Shown here one piece after another: positions 51,724-59,561 of a stretch of DNA of 59,561 nt. Below the pieces are notes generated by a model, which saw only the letters and a program-made list of their open reading frames with translations, ran no database searches and was not told the origin of the DNA. The stretch lies in contig JAKAFB010000014.1 in the NCBI GenBank assembly GCA_021818105.1, positions 1 to 59,561 of the forward strand, given 5' to 3'. Position 1 is the first letter of the stretch, and each line of letters begins with the position of its first letter. A program made the position numbers and the translations under genes. This DNA is from Acidobacteriota bacterium (GTDB lineage Bacteria > Acidobacteriota > Terriglobia > Terriglobales > Acidobacteriaceae).

Positions 51724-54437
51724 CCCTTCTCCTTCAGCTCCTGCTGCAACTCCTCCAGCAGGTTCAGTGCCTGCAGCGGCGTCAGCTCATTCACGTTCAC
51801 CTGCTCAAGACGGTCCACAATACGTTGTGAAAGCGGCGTGAACATCGTCAATTGCATCGGCTCGGGCGTCGTCTCCACCTGCACGCTCTGTCGCTCCTGC
51901 TTCTCGTGCTGCCGCAGCACATGCCGAGCGCGCTCAATCACAGCGGCAGGCAGCCCCGCCAGCCGTGCCACCTCAATCCCGTAGCTCTTGCTCGCCGCGC
52001 CAAGTTCAATGCTGTGCAGGAACACGATGCCTGCAGCAGTCTCCTTCACGCCCACGCGCAGATTGCGCACCCGCTTCAGCTTCTCCGCCAGCATGGTCAG
52101 CTCGTGATAGTGCGTGGCAAACAGTGTGCGCGCGCCGATTTCGGTCTGCAGATATTCCACCGTCGCCCAAGCAAGGCTCAACCCGTCGAAGGTTGCTGTA
52201 CCCCGTCCCATCTCATCCAGCAGAATCAGCGACCGCTTCGTTGCTGTATTCAGAATCGTCGCCGTCTCCGTCATCTCCACCATGAACGTTGACCGGCCGC
52301 GCGCCACGTTGTCGCTCGCTCCAATGCGCGTGTAAATGCGATCCACCAGCCCCAGCCGTAAACTCTCAGCCGGCACAAAGCTGCCCATCTGCGCCATCAG
52401 CGTCAGCATCGCTGCCTGTCTAAGATAGGTGCTCTTGCCGCCCATGTTTGGCCCCGTAATCCATAGCAGGGAAGGCCCGTCCTCCGACGCATTCAGATAG
52501 ACATCGTTGGGAATGTAGCGGCCCTCGCGCGTTTCCTCCATCCACTGTTCAATCACCGGATGCCGCGCTGCCACGGCCTCCAGTACCGGCTCCTCCACAA
52601 GCTGCGGCCTCACATACCGCCGGCTCGCCGCCAGATGCGCAAAGTTTGCCAGCAGGTCCGCTTCCGCCACAGCCGCCGACGACCGCCGGATGCGTCCCGC
52701 CGCTGCCAGCACCGCCTGCCGCAGCTCCGCAAATATGCGCTTTTCAATCTCAATGGAGCGGTCATGCGCCGTCAGAATCTTCCGCTCATACTCTTTCAAC
52801 TCCGGTGTCGTAAAGCGCTCTGCATTCACCAGCGTCTGCTTGCGTTCGTAATCAGCCGGCGCCAGCGCAAGGTTGGCCTTCGTAATCTCGATGTAGTAGC
52901 CAAACACCGAGTTGTAGCGTACCTTCAGCGATCCAATCCCCGTGCGCTGGCGCTCGCGTTCCTCAATCGCCGCAATCTGCTGCTTTCCCGTGCTCGCAAT
53001 CGACCGCAGGTCATCCAGCTCCGTGTCCACGCCCGCGGCAATCGCGCCTCCATCAGCCATTGTCAGAGGTGGATCTTCTACCAGTGTCTTCGCAATTCGC
53101 ACGGTGATGTCGTCCAGCACGTCGAGCCGCGCAGTCAACTCGCGCCACAGTCGAGCCGCCATCGCTTCCAGCGCGGTCTTCAACCCTGGCAGCCTTGCCA
53201 GGCTCGCGGCCAGCGCGCGCACATCGCGAGGCCCCGCCGAGTCCAATGAGAGCCTGGCCAACAGCCGCTCCAGATCCAGAATGCCTGCAAACGCTCGCCG
53301 CACTTCTTCGCGCTTCAGCAGGTCGCCATGCGCCTCGGCCACGGCTTCATGGCGTACCTCCAGCGCTGCAGCATCCATCAGCGGCCGCAGTATCGTCGCC
53401 CGAAGCATCCGCTTGCCCATCGGCGTCTGGCATGCGTCCAGCGTATGGAAGAGCGTTGCCCGCTGATCCTGCCCCGCAAACAGCGGATCCACCAGTTCCA
53501 GGTTCCGCACCGTCACCTGGTCCAGCTCCAGTGCCGTTGAGTGCTCCTGGAATTTCAGACTGTCGATGTGCAGTGCATCCCTCTTCTGCGTCGTGCGCAC
53601 ATAATGCAGCACCGCGCCCGCGGCAATTCCCGCTGCCGGATGTCCCGCAAGCCCAAATCCCTCCAGCGATCGTACATTCAACTGCCTCTCCAGCAGCGGC
53701 ATGGCATAGTCGCGCGTCCAAACCCAGTCCTCGACGCGCGTTCGCGCCGGAATCTGCTCCAGTTGCGCCGGAATCTCTGCACTCACGGGAATCAGCACCT
53801 CGCTCGGCGCCGCCAGCAGCAACTCTTCCACTGCCTGCCGCCGCGCCGCCTCCCCGGCAAATTCCGCCGTGCGAAACTCCCCCGTCGAAACATCCAGCAG
53901 CGCAATCGCGCATGCCACCCCATCCGCTGCACCCTGCGACCGCTTCGCCGCTGCTCCCGGCTTTTCCCCCTGCTGCGCGTGCTCCGGCCACCACTCAAAA
54001 TATGTTGCCAGAAAATTATTCTGCTCCTGCCGCAGCCCTGCATCCAGAGCCGTCCCCGGCGTCAGCACACGGGTCACCTCGCGCCGCACAAGCTTCTTTG
54101 TGAGCTTCGGATCCTCCATTTGTTCACAGATGGCGATGCGATATCCCTTGCGCAGAAGCCGCGTCAGGTAGCCCTCCACGGAGTGGTAGGGAACCCCGCA
54201 CATCGGCACCTGCTTTTCCTTGTCCCGCGCCGTCAGTGTCAGTTCCAACTCGCGGCTGGCCACCGCCGCATCGTCATAAAACAGCTCGTAGAAATCGCCC
54301 ATGCGGAAGAACAGCAAAGCATCGGGATTTTCCCGCTTCGCCGCCGTCCACTGCCGCATAAAAGGCGTCAGCTCCGCCAGATCCTTCTCATGGGGAAGCA
54401 CTGCCGAAGCCGCTGATTGGATCACGTCCTGGGTCAC
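51720..54437 (-). CDS. mutS: DNA mismatch repair protein MutS
   Basis: MutS recognises mismatches and starts repair. The 905-residue product has the mismatch-binding N-terminal domain (L-L-F-F-R-M-G-D-F-Y-E-L-F with the intercalating Phe), the connector and lever domains, and the ATPase with Walker A G-P-N-M-G-G-K-S-T and L-L-D-E-M-G-R-G-T. It ends with a C-terminal helix cluster. The start is uncertain: GTG 54437 leaves about 20 residues before L-T-P-F-M-R-Q-W and fits the family; ATG 54533 would add 32 residues. It is the first gene of a four-gene overlapping group with nagZ, anmK and the binding protein. Confidence 0.95.
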   Translation of the reverse strand: MTQDVIQSAASAVLPHEKDLAELTPFMRQWTAAKRENPDALLFFRMGDFYELFYDDAAVASRELELTLTARDKEKQVPMCGVPYHSVEGYLTRLLRKGYRIAICEQMEDPKLTKKLVRREVTRVLTPGTALDAGLRQEQNNFLATYFEWWPEHAQQGEKPGAAAKRSQGAADGVACAIALLDVSTGEFRTAEFAGEAARRQAVEELLLAAPSEVLIPVSAEIPAQLEQIPARTRVEDWVWTRDYAMPLLERQLNVRSLEGFGLAGHPAAGIAAGAVLHYVRTTQKRDALHIDSLKFQEHSTALELDQVTVRNLELVDPLFAGQDQRATLFHTLDACQTPMGKRMLRATILRPLMDAAALEVRHEAVAEAHGDLLKREEVRRAFAGILDLERLLARLSLDSAGPRDVRALAASLARLPGLKTALEAMAARLWRELTARLDVLDDITVRIAKTLVEDPPLTMADGGAIAAGVDTELDDLRSIASTGKQQIAAIEERERQRTGIGSLKVRYNSVFGYYIEITKANLALAPADYERKQTLVNAERFTTPELKEYERKILTAHDRSIEIEKRIFAELRQAVLAAAGRIRRSSAAVAEADLLANFAHLAASRRYVRPQLVEEPVLEAVAARHPVIEQWMEETREGRYIPNDVYLNASEDGPSLLWITGPNMGGKSTYLRQAAMLTLMAQMGSFVPAESLRLGLVDRIYTRIGASDNVARGRSTFMVEMTETATILNTATKRSLILLDEMGRGTATFDGLSLAWATVEYLQTEIGARTLFATHYHELTMLAEKLKRVRNLRVGVKETAAGIVFLHSIELGAASKSYGIEVARLAGLPAAVIERARHVLRQHEKQERQSVQVETTPEPMQLTMFTPLSQRIVDRLEQVNVNELTPLQALNLLEELQQELKEKG

Positions 54438-54565
54438 GCTGGTCTCAAGACTATCGTGGCACGTCGGCGCTAGGGTAGCCGTCCCCACGTAGGAAAACCG
54501 GCCCGAAATCCCACAACCTGTGTCCGGTATCATGGTTCGGTCCCAGCCAACATCAGGAGCAGACC

Positions 54566-55072
54566 ATGAAGCGTGTTCTTTCCATCGGCATCGTGGCCGC
54601 GATGTGCTTTGTCTTCCATGCCCAGCCATCCCACGCCGCCCGGGCGCCCAAACCGCCCAGTCCGAAAAAGCTCGACAATCTCGCCAATGCCGCACTCGCC
54701 GCGATGCAAAGGCGAGCCACGGAACTGAACATTGGTGGAGTGGCCGTCGTCGCGTATGCCCCCGGCACTTCCATCCAGAGCTGGACCTCAAAGATGCTCG
54801 TCGTGGGCCGCATGCAGGATGCATCCACCGCCGCCACCAAAGGTAACAACCTGCTCGCCATCGCCTACGCCAAGGCCAGCGAGATGGCCGCCACGCTCCA
54901 GGACAGCGGAACCGCCCAACGCCCGCCCATGACTGGCGAGTTTGGCTGGCAGGGCGGAGTCATCGGCCGCGGCAAGACCGGGTACATCATTGTGGCCTTC
55001 AGCGGCGGCAAATCCGAGGATGATGTGCAGGTATCCCGCGCAGGTCTCGCTGTCCTGCTGCCAGTCCTCTAA
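54566..55072 (+). CDS. Exported GlcG/HbpS-like protein
   Basis: A 168-residue protein with a signal peptide (...S-H-A-A). The mature part resembles the GlcG/HbpS (haem-degrading) family: an Ala-rich first helix, I-G-G-V-A-V-V-A-Y, and the C-terminal I-V-A-F-S-G-G-K-S-E-D-D-V-Q-V-S-R-A-G. Family members bind haem or small molecules, and the exported ones are thought to act in sensing or scavenging. GGAGCAG precedes the ATG. It diverges from mutS and lies upstream of the haem operon; a link with haem is possible but not shown. Confidence 0.75.
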   Translation: MKRVLSIGIVAAMCFVFHAQPSHAARAPKPPSPKKLDNLANAALAAMQRRATELNIGGVAVVAYAPGTSIQSWTSKMLVVGRMQDASTAATKGNNLLAIAYAKASEMAATLQDSGTAQRPPMTGEFGWQGGVIGRGKTGYIIVAFSGGKSEDDVQVSRAGLAVLLPVL

Positions 55073-55195
55073 TCTGCACCATAGCCTGTGCATATCAGCC
55101 AGTGAAAAATTCAACCCCCAAAGGTCCAAAAAGCGCCCGTCTGGTGATTTACGTCACAGTCCGGCGATAGTTTACCCTTTAAGGTAGAGAGCGAG

Positions 55196-56032
55196 ATGCA
55201 CCTTCTCTGGCTACGAGTAGCGGCTATCCTTTACGCGGCGGCAAGTGTCGCGGTCTTTCCCGCCGTGCTCCTTGGTCGCGAGCGCTGGCGCAGCATCTGC
55301 GTCCACGTGGGCGGGCTGGGCCTCCTCTTCCACTTCGTCTCCGTGGTGGAGATGCTGGCTCTCGCTCATCGCTGGATGCCCGTCGGCGTCCGCGAGGCAG
55401 AGTCGCTGATGGCTCTCGTTGTCGCCGCCCTTTTCTTTCTAGTCTGGTGGCTCTATGACGCCATCTCCCTCGGCATCTTCGCCCTTCCGGTCACCTTTTT
55501 CCTGGTCTTCGTCCCCGCGCTGGGTGTCGATCGCTACACCTTCCCATCGGAGGGCGTTCGCACCAGTTGGCTCGTGGCACATATCGTGGCCCTGCTCGCC
55601 GCCTATGCCGCGCTCGGCTTCAGCATGCTGGCCTCCATCCTTTATCTGGTGCAGGAGCGCCGCCTCAAGTCCAAGCTCAAGTCCCTCCAAAGCTCCCGTT
55701 GGGCGCCGCTTGACTGGATGCCCCCGCTGGACACGTTGGAGCGCATTGCCCACGCCACGCTGCTTTTTGGGTTTCCCTGCATGACCGTTGGCCTCGTCAT
55801 CGGCTCGGTCCTCGTGCAGGAGACTCCTCTCGGCGCGGCCTATTTTCTTGATCCCAAGGTGCTCGCCTCCTTCGGCATGTGGCTCGTTTACGTGCTGCTG
55901 CTCTTCGTTCGCCACACGGCGGCCCTGCGCGGCCGCAAGGCAGCCTACGTTTCCGGAGCCGTGCTGGTCGTTATGATGGGTGTCTGGGCTGCCAACTTCA
56001 TCAGCCATGTGCACAGGTTCGGTGCCCAGTGA
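55196..56032 (+). CDS. CcsA/HemX-type membrane protein upstream of hemA
   Basis: A 278-residue inner-membrane protein with about eight hydrophobic segments. It resembles the cytochrome c assembly (CcsA/ResC) and HemX families, with conserved His and Trp positions around H-F-V-S-V-V-E and S-W-L-V-A-H. In Bacillus and many other bacteria hemX precedes hemA and affects HemA levels; in others the protein takes part in cytochrome c maturation. The order here supports the HemX-like reading. Its stop overlaps the hemA GTG. Confidence 0.85.
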   Translation: MHLLWLRVAAILYAAASVAVFPAVLLGRERWRSICVHVGGLGLLFHFVSVVEMLALAHRWMPVGVREAESLMALVVAALFFLVWWLYDAISLGIFALPVTFFLVFVPALGVDRYTFPSEGVRTSWLVAHIVALLAAYAALGFSMLASILYLVQERRLKSKLKSLQSSRWAPLDWMPPLDTLERIAHATLLFGFPCMTVGLVIGSVLVQETPLGAAYFLDPKVLASFGMWLVYVLLLFVRHTAALRGRKAAYVSGAVLVVMMGVWAANFISHVHRFGAQ

Positions 56033-57390
56033 CCCTCACCATCATTGGCGTCAACCACAAAACGGCTCCCATTGAGCTGCGTGAGCGCATCGCCATCTCC
56101 CGCGACGAGTTGCCTGAAACCACGCGCGCCCTCGCCGCCGTCCCCGGCGTGGCTGAGTGCATGATCGTCTCCACCTGCAACCGCGTGGAGCTGCTCGCTT
56201 CCGTCGAGTCGCCGCAGACTGACCTCACTGCTTTCCTGCATCGCCACTTCGGCCTCGACCCGGCGCTGCTCGCGCCGCATGTCTATCAGCATCACGACCA
56301 AGAGGCCGTCCGCCATCTCTTCCGCGTTGCCGCCAGCCTTGATTCCATGGTCGTCGGTGAGCCGCAGATCCTCGGCCAGGTCAAGGAAGCCTTTGCCGTC
56401 GCCCGCGCCAGCGGCACCGTCGGCGGTCAGCTTGAACATCTCTTGCAGTCCGCCTTTGCCGCCGCCAAAAAGGTCCGCTCAGAGACGGAGATCGGCTCCA
56501 ACTCCGTCTCCATCGCCTCCGTTGCCGTCGAGTTGGCCCGCAAGATCTTCGGCTCCCTTCAGGGCCGCACCGTCTTTCTCGTTGGCGCCGGTAAAATGAG
56601 CGAGCTTGCCGCCCGCCATCTTGTCCAGCAGGGAGCCGGCGCCATCCTCGTTACCAACCGCACACTCGAGCGCGCTCGCCAGCTCGCCGAACCCTTCGAT
56701 GGCCGAGTCATCCCCTTCGATCAGCTCTATGAAGCCGCCACCGAGGCTGACATCGTCATCAGCTCTACCGGTGCGCCCCATCCCATCTTCCGCCGCGAGC
56801 ACGGCCAGCAGTTCATGCACCGCCGCCGTAATCGGCCCATGTTCTTCATTGACATTGCCGTGCCCCGCGACGTCGATCCCGCCGTCAACAAGCTCGACGG
56901 CATCTTCGTCTACGACATCGACGACCTGCAGGCCGTCGCCGCCTCGCACCTCGCCGAGCGCAGCCGCGAGGCCGGAGACGCCGAGGCCCTCGTTGCCGCT
57001 GAGGTCGAGCGCTTTCACCAGCGCCAGCGCACCGTCAACGTCGCGCCTGCCATCGTCGCCCTCCAGCGCCAGGCCGAGGAAATCCGCCAGGCAGAACTGC
57101 GCCGCATCCACGCCCGCATCGGCACACTCACCGCCGAGCAGCTTGCCGCCGTTGAAGCGCTCACCCGCGGCCTCGTCAACAAGTTTCTCCATCCGCCCAT
57201 GCAGGCGCTCAAGCAGGCCGCGCGAGAGAATGACGCCACCCGCCTCGAAGCTCTCTGCGACACATGGTCGTTGCCCTCAACCGCCGAGGCTGTCGAGGCA
57301 AACACCGCCGAACCCGCACCACCCGCGACAAAATCACAGAAAAGGGAGCCAGCAGACGTGAAGGAAACCAGCGTGGTGGGGGGCAAATGA
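56029..57390 (+). CDS. hemA: Glutamyl-tRNA reductase
   Basis: HemA reduces glutamyl-tRNA to glutamate-1-semialdehyde, the first committed step of haem synthesis by the C5 route. The 453-residue product starts T-L-T-I-I-G-V-N-H-K-T-A-P; the catalytic Cys is in S-T-C-N-R-V-E. The NADPH fold contains V-F-L-V-G-A-G-K-M-S-E-L-A, and the C-terminal dimerisation helix follows. The GTG at 56029 overlaps the upstream stop, and the hemC ATG overlaps the hemA stop, so the operon is coupled. Confidence 0.96.
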   Translation: MTLTIIGVNHKTAPIELRERIAISRDELPETTRALAAVPGVAECMIVSTCNRVELLASVESPQTDLTAFLHRHFGLDPALLAPHVYQHHDQEAVRHLFRVAASLDSMVVGEPQILGQVKEAFAVARASGTVGGQLEHLLQSAFAAAKKVRSETEIGSNSVSIASVAVELARKIFGSLQGRTVFLVGAGKMSELAARHLVQQGAGAILVTNRTLERARQLAEPFDGRVIPFDQLYEAATEADIVISSTGAPHPIFRREHGQQFMHRRRNRPMFFIDIAVPRDVDPAVNKLDGIFVYDIDDLQAVAASHLAERSREAGDAEALVAAEVERFHQRQRTVNVAPAIVALQRQAEEIRQAELRRIHARIGTLTAEQLAAVEALTRGLVNKFLHPPMQALKQAARENDATRLEALCDTWSLPSTAEAVEANTAEPAPPATKSQKREPADVKETSVVGGK

Positions 57391-58379
57391 ACCTGCGCAT
57401 CGGCAGCCGTGGCTCACAACTCGCACTCTGGCAGGCCAACCACATCGCCGCGCTCCTGCGCGGGCAGGGCAACACGGTCGAAATCGAGATCATCAAGACC
57501 ACCGGCGACCGCCTGCAGGCTGTCACCTTCGCCCAGGCCGCGGCAGAATCCGGAACGACAAAAGGCATGTTCACCAAGGAAATTGAAGAGGCTCTCGCCG
57601 AGGGCCGCGTCGATCTCGCCGTGCACTCGCTCAAGGATCTGCCCACCGAGTTGCCCGAGCCCTTCACCCTTGCCGCCACTCCACCCCGCGTCGACCCGCG
57701 CGACGTCTTCGTCTCCGTCAATTTCGCGAATCTCGCCGCTCTGCCGCAGGGCGCCAGGGTAGGTACCAGCAGCCAGCGCCGTCGCGCACAGCTCAAGGCC
57801 CTCCGCCCAGACATCGAAGCCGTGGAATTTCGCGGCAACGTGGACACCCGCCTGCGCAAGCTCTCTGAAGGCCAGGTCGATGCCATCCTGCTCGCCGCCG
57901 CCGGCCTTGACCGCCTCGAGAAGACCGAATGGGTCCGCGAGCGCCTCGAGCCGCGCGACTTCTGTCCCGCCGCCGGCCAGGGCTCGCTCGGCATCGAAAC
58001 CCGTAAGGGCGACACCACCATTCTCGACGCGCTTCGTTTTCTCGACGACGCCCCCACGCGCTTTGCCGTCACCGTCGAGCGCACCGCCCTAGCCGCTCTC
58101 GGCGGCGGCTGCCAGGTCCCCATCGGCGTCCACTGCCGTCCTGCTCAGGAAACTTACGACCGGGTGCCCCAGGTCTCGAACTTGAGACCTGGGAATGACC
58201 TCCCTTCCGTTGCCGAAGTCGAAATCTACGGCGTCGTAGCCGCTCCCGATTCCGGCAAGGCCATCCGCGTCTTCCATCAGGCGCCGCTCTCCGCCGATCC
58301 CGTCGCCCTCGGCCAAATCACCGCGCAGATGCTCTTCGACGCAGGCGCCCGCCCGCTGCTCGCGCCCGCAGGGGAGTAG
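57387..58379 (+). CDS. hemC: Hydroxymethylbilane synthase (porphobilinogen deaminase)
   Basis: HemC condenses four porphobilinogen molecules. The 330-residue product shows R-I-G-S-R-G-S-Q-L-A-L-W, the Lys/Asp region H-S-L-K-D-L-P-T, G-T-S-S-Q-R-R-R-A-Q and the dipyrromethane cofactor Cys in G-G-G-C-Q-V-P-I-G. Between C-R-P-A-Q-E and A-E-V-E-I-Y-G-V about 20 extra residues are encoded that include a perfect DNA inverted repeat; see the separate entry. This loop lies in the C-terminal domain and evidently leaves the frame open. ATG 57387 overlaps the hemA stop. Confidence 0.96.
   Translation: MNLRIGSRGSQLALWQANHIAALLRGQGNTVEIEIIKTTGDRLQAVTFAQAAAESGTTKGMFTKEIEEALAEGRVDLAVHSLKDLPTELPEPFTLAATPPRVDPRDVFVSVNFANLAALPQGARVGTSSQRRRAQLKALRPDIEAVEFRGNVDTRLRKLSEGQVDAILLAAAGLDRLEKTEWVRERLEPRDFCPAAGQGSLGIETRKGDTTILDALRFLDDAPTRFAVTVERTALAALGGGCQVPIGVHCRPAQETYDRVPQVSNLRPGNDLPSVAEVEIYGVVAAPDSGKAIRVFHQAPLSADPVALGQITAQMLFDAGARPLLAPAGE
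58168..58193. repeat. Perfect inverted repeat inside hemC
   Basis: CCCAGGTCTC and GAGACCTGGG form a perfect 10-bp stem around GAACTT. The region lies in the extra segment of hemC (about 58150-58206) and looks like a short palindromic (REP-like) element accommodated in frame. No second copy occurs in this window. Confidence 0.7.
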
Positions 58380-58385
58380 CCCGCC

Positions 58386-59162
58386 ATGCCCGCCTTGCCG
58401 CTCGCCGGCCGCCGCATCCTCGTCACCCGCGCCGCAGGCCAGGCAGGCAAGCTCTGTGAGGGGCTGCGCGCCCTCGGCGCAGAGCCCATCGAAGTCCCAG
58501 TTCTGGAAATCCTCCCGCCTGCAAGCTTTGCCCCGCTCGACGCCGCCATCCAGCGCCTCGTAAGCTACAACTGGCTCATCCTCACCAGCACCAATGCCGT
58601 CCGCACCCTCGCCGAGCGAGCATCCCACGCCGGAATATCCCTCCCAGAGTCCGCTCCACGGCATGTGGCCGTCGTCGGAGCCTCCACCGCCGCAGAAGTG
58701 GAGAAACTCGGCCTCAAGGTTGACCTCGTCCCCGCTCAATTTGTTGCAGAAGGCCTGATTGCGGAGCTACAGGGCAGTGTCTCTGGCGCCCGGATCCTTC
58801 TCGTCCGCGCCGCCGTTGCGCGCGACGTGCTCCCCGACGCGCTCAGTGCCGCCGGAGCCACCGTCGATATCGCCGATGCCTACCGCAACGTCATGCCCGA
58901 AGCCGCCCCATCGCAGCTACGCCGTGTACTCGCCGAAGGCATCGAAGCCGCCACCTTCACCAGTTCCTCCAGCGCCACGCACTTGGCTGAAGCAGCAAAG
59001 CAAGCCGGAGTCCCGTTTCCATTCCCCGGAGTTCCCGCCGTCTCCATCGGCCCCATCACAAGCCAGACCCTGCGCGAACTAGGCTGGTACCCCGCCGCCG
59101 AAGCAGAACCCTCAGACATCCCCGGCCTCATCTCCGCCGTCGCCAGAGTGCTCGCAAGCTAA
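58386..59162 (+). CDS. hemD: Uroporphyrinogen-III synthase
   Basis: HemD closes hydroxymethylbilane to uroporphyrinogen III. The 258-residue product has the weakly conserved family pattern: R-R-I-L-V-T-R-A near the N-terminus, L-T-S-T-N-A-V-R-T-L and, in the second lobe, F-T-S-S-S-S-A-T-H-L, with a final S-I-G-P-I-T-S-Q-T-L. HemD enzymes vary widely, so the identification rests also on position six bases after hemC. Confidence 0.92.
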   Translation: MPALPLAGRRILVTRAAGQAGKLCEGLRALGAEPIEVPVLEILPPASFAPLDAAIQRLVSYNWLILTSTNAVRTLAERASHAGISLPESAPRHVAVVGASTAAEVEKLGLKVDLVPAQFVAEGLIAELQGSVSGARILLVRAAVARDVLPDALSAAGATVDIADAYRNVMPEAAPSQLRRVLAEGIEAATFTSSSSATHLAEAAKQAGVPFPFPGVPAVSIGPITSQTLRELGWYPAAEAEPSDIPGLISAVARVLAS

Positions 59163-59199
59163 CCCCGCCAACGCCGCTAACTCCGCAAGCCCCGCTCTC

Positions 59200-59561
59200 T
59201 CACGACTCCCACGTCTTATCCTTCGACCGGCACAGCGTCTCCAGCTTGCACTTGTCGCACTTCGGCTTGCGCGCGTCGCACACCTGCCGCCCGTGATGGA
59301 TGAGCTGATGCGAGAAGCGAATCCAGTGCTCGCGCGGCAGCACCTTCATCAGCTCCTGTTCCACCTTCTGCGGCGTGTCGCCCTTGGCCAGTCCAAGCCG
59401 CCGCGCAATGCGAAACACGTGCGTGTCCACCACGATGCCCTCGGCCTTGCCGAAGCTCACGCCTAGCACCACGTTCGCTGTCTTCCGCGCCGCGCCGGGA
59501 ACGGTGGTCAGCTCCGCCAGCGTCTGCGGAACCTTCCCGCCAAACTCCTCGGTAATCTTCT
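59200..59561 (-). CDS. nth: Endonuclease III, N-terminal part cut by window edge
   Basis: A DNA glycosylase/AP lyase of base-excision repair. The frame is open to the window edge on the minus strand. It shows the helix-hairpin-helix T-V-P-G-A-A-R-K-T-A-N with the catalytic Lys, the catalytic Asp in V-V-D-T-H-V-F-R, and the C-terminal [4Fe-4S] motif with Cys spacing 6-2-5. The hairpin is usually L-P-G-V-G-R-K-T-A; the second Gly is Ala here. It converges with hemD. Confidence 0.93.
   Translation of the reverse strand, partial: KITEEFGGKVPQTLAELTTVPGAARKTANVVLGVSFGKAEGIVVDTHVFRIARRLGLAKGDTPQKVEQELMKVLPREHWIRFSHQLIHHGRQVCDARKPKCDKCKLETLCRSKDKTWES

Overview
This 59.6 kb window is chromosomal DNA, rich in G+C, from a diderm bacterium. 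It is most likely an acidobacterium of the Terriglobales/Acidobacteriaceae type. Reasons: lpxD and a PagL-like lipid A deacylase (outer membrane), an Oar-type TonB-dependent receptor with an N-terminal carboxypeptidase-regulatory-like domain paired with a DUF5666 protein, many short secreted proteins of unknown function, a large GH2 beta-mannosidase, and frequent TTG/GTG starts with good ribosome binding sites. This assignment is inference from gene content; there is no rRNA in the window.

Layout. 1-7.8 kb (+): gmk (5' end cut off), rpoZ, coaBC, a family-4 uracil-DNA glycosylase, a terminator, dnaE and an aldo/keto reductase. 7.8-13.9 kb (-): an L-rhamnose catabolic cluster (rhaI, a hybrid IclR-HTH/sugar-binding regulator, a bifunctional rhamnulose-1-phosphate aldolase/dehydrogenase, rhaB), with a terminator and a candidate operator inside it. 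14.0-14.7 kb: about 0.7 kb without a recognisable gene. 14.7-18.9 kb (-): a NitT/TauT-like ABC ATPase with an extra C-terminal domain, a double-length permease and a Gfo/Idh/MocA oxidoreductase. 19.2 kb (+): a single-domain response regulator. 19.7-23.6 kb (-): the dnaX-ybaB-recR group interrupted by an exported metallo-beta-lactamase-fold protein. 23.8-29.2 kb: a membrane SpoIIE-type phosphatase, a bacterial SET protein, a TPR protein, prepilin peptidase, mazG. 29.2-31.2 kb (+): a GNAT acetyltransferase and an OSBS/NSAR enolase-superfamily enzyme. 31.2-37.7 kb: outer-membrane proteins, yebC, a PagL-like gene, a formiminotransferase, a secreted unknown, a lipoprotein, lpxD. 37.9-39.9 kb (+): a CCA-adding/poly(A) polymerase-like enzyme with a long acidic then Lys/Ala/Pro-rich tail. 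40-47.7 kb: a zinc-ribbon protein, beta-mannosidase, the Oar-like receptor and its DUF5666 neighbour. 47.9-54.4 kb (-): mutS, nagZ, anmK and a family-5 solute-binding lipoprotein, all overlapping. 54.6-59.2 kb (+): a GlcG/HbpS-like secreted protein and the haem operon (hemX/ccsA-like, hemA, hemC, hemD). End (-): nth, cut by the window edge.

How they work together: housekeeping replication and repair (dnaE, dnaX, recR, mutS, udg, nth), tetrapyrrole synthesis, lipid A synthesis and modification, and peptidoglycan recycling alternate with carbon-scavenging modules (rhamnose, mannoside, TonB receptor), as expected for a soil polysaccharide degrader. The most unusual items are the tailed nucleotidyltransferase with a degenerate GG motif, the IclR/periplasmic-binding-protein hybrid regulator, a perfect inverted repeat accommodated inside the hemC reading frame, the metallo-hydrolase inserted in dnaX-ybaB-recR, and a change of G/C strand asymmetry near 19-20 kb. 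I found no CRISPR array, insertion sequence, prophage, tRNA or rRNA.
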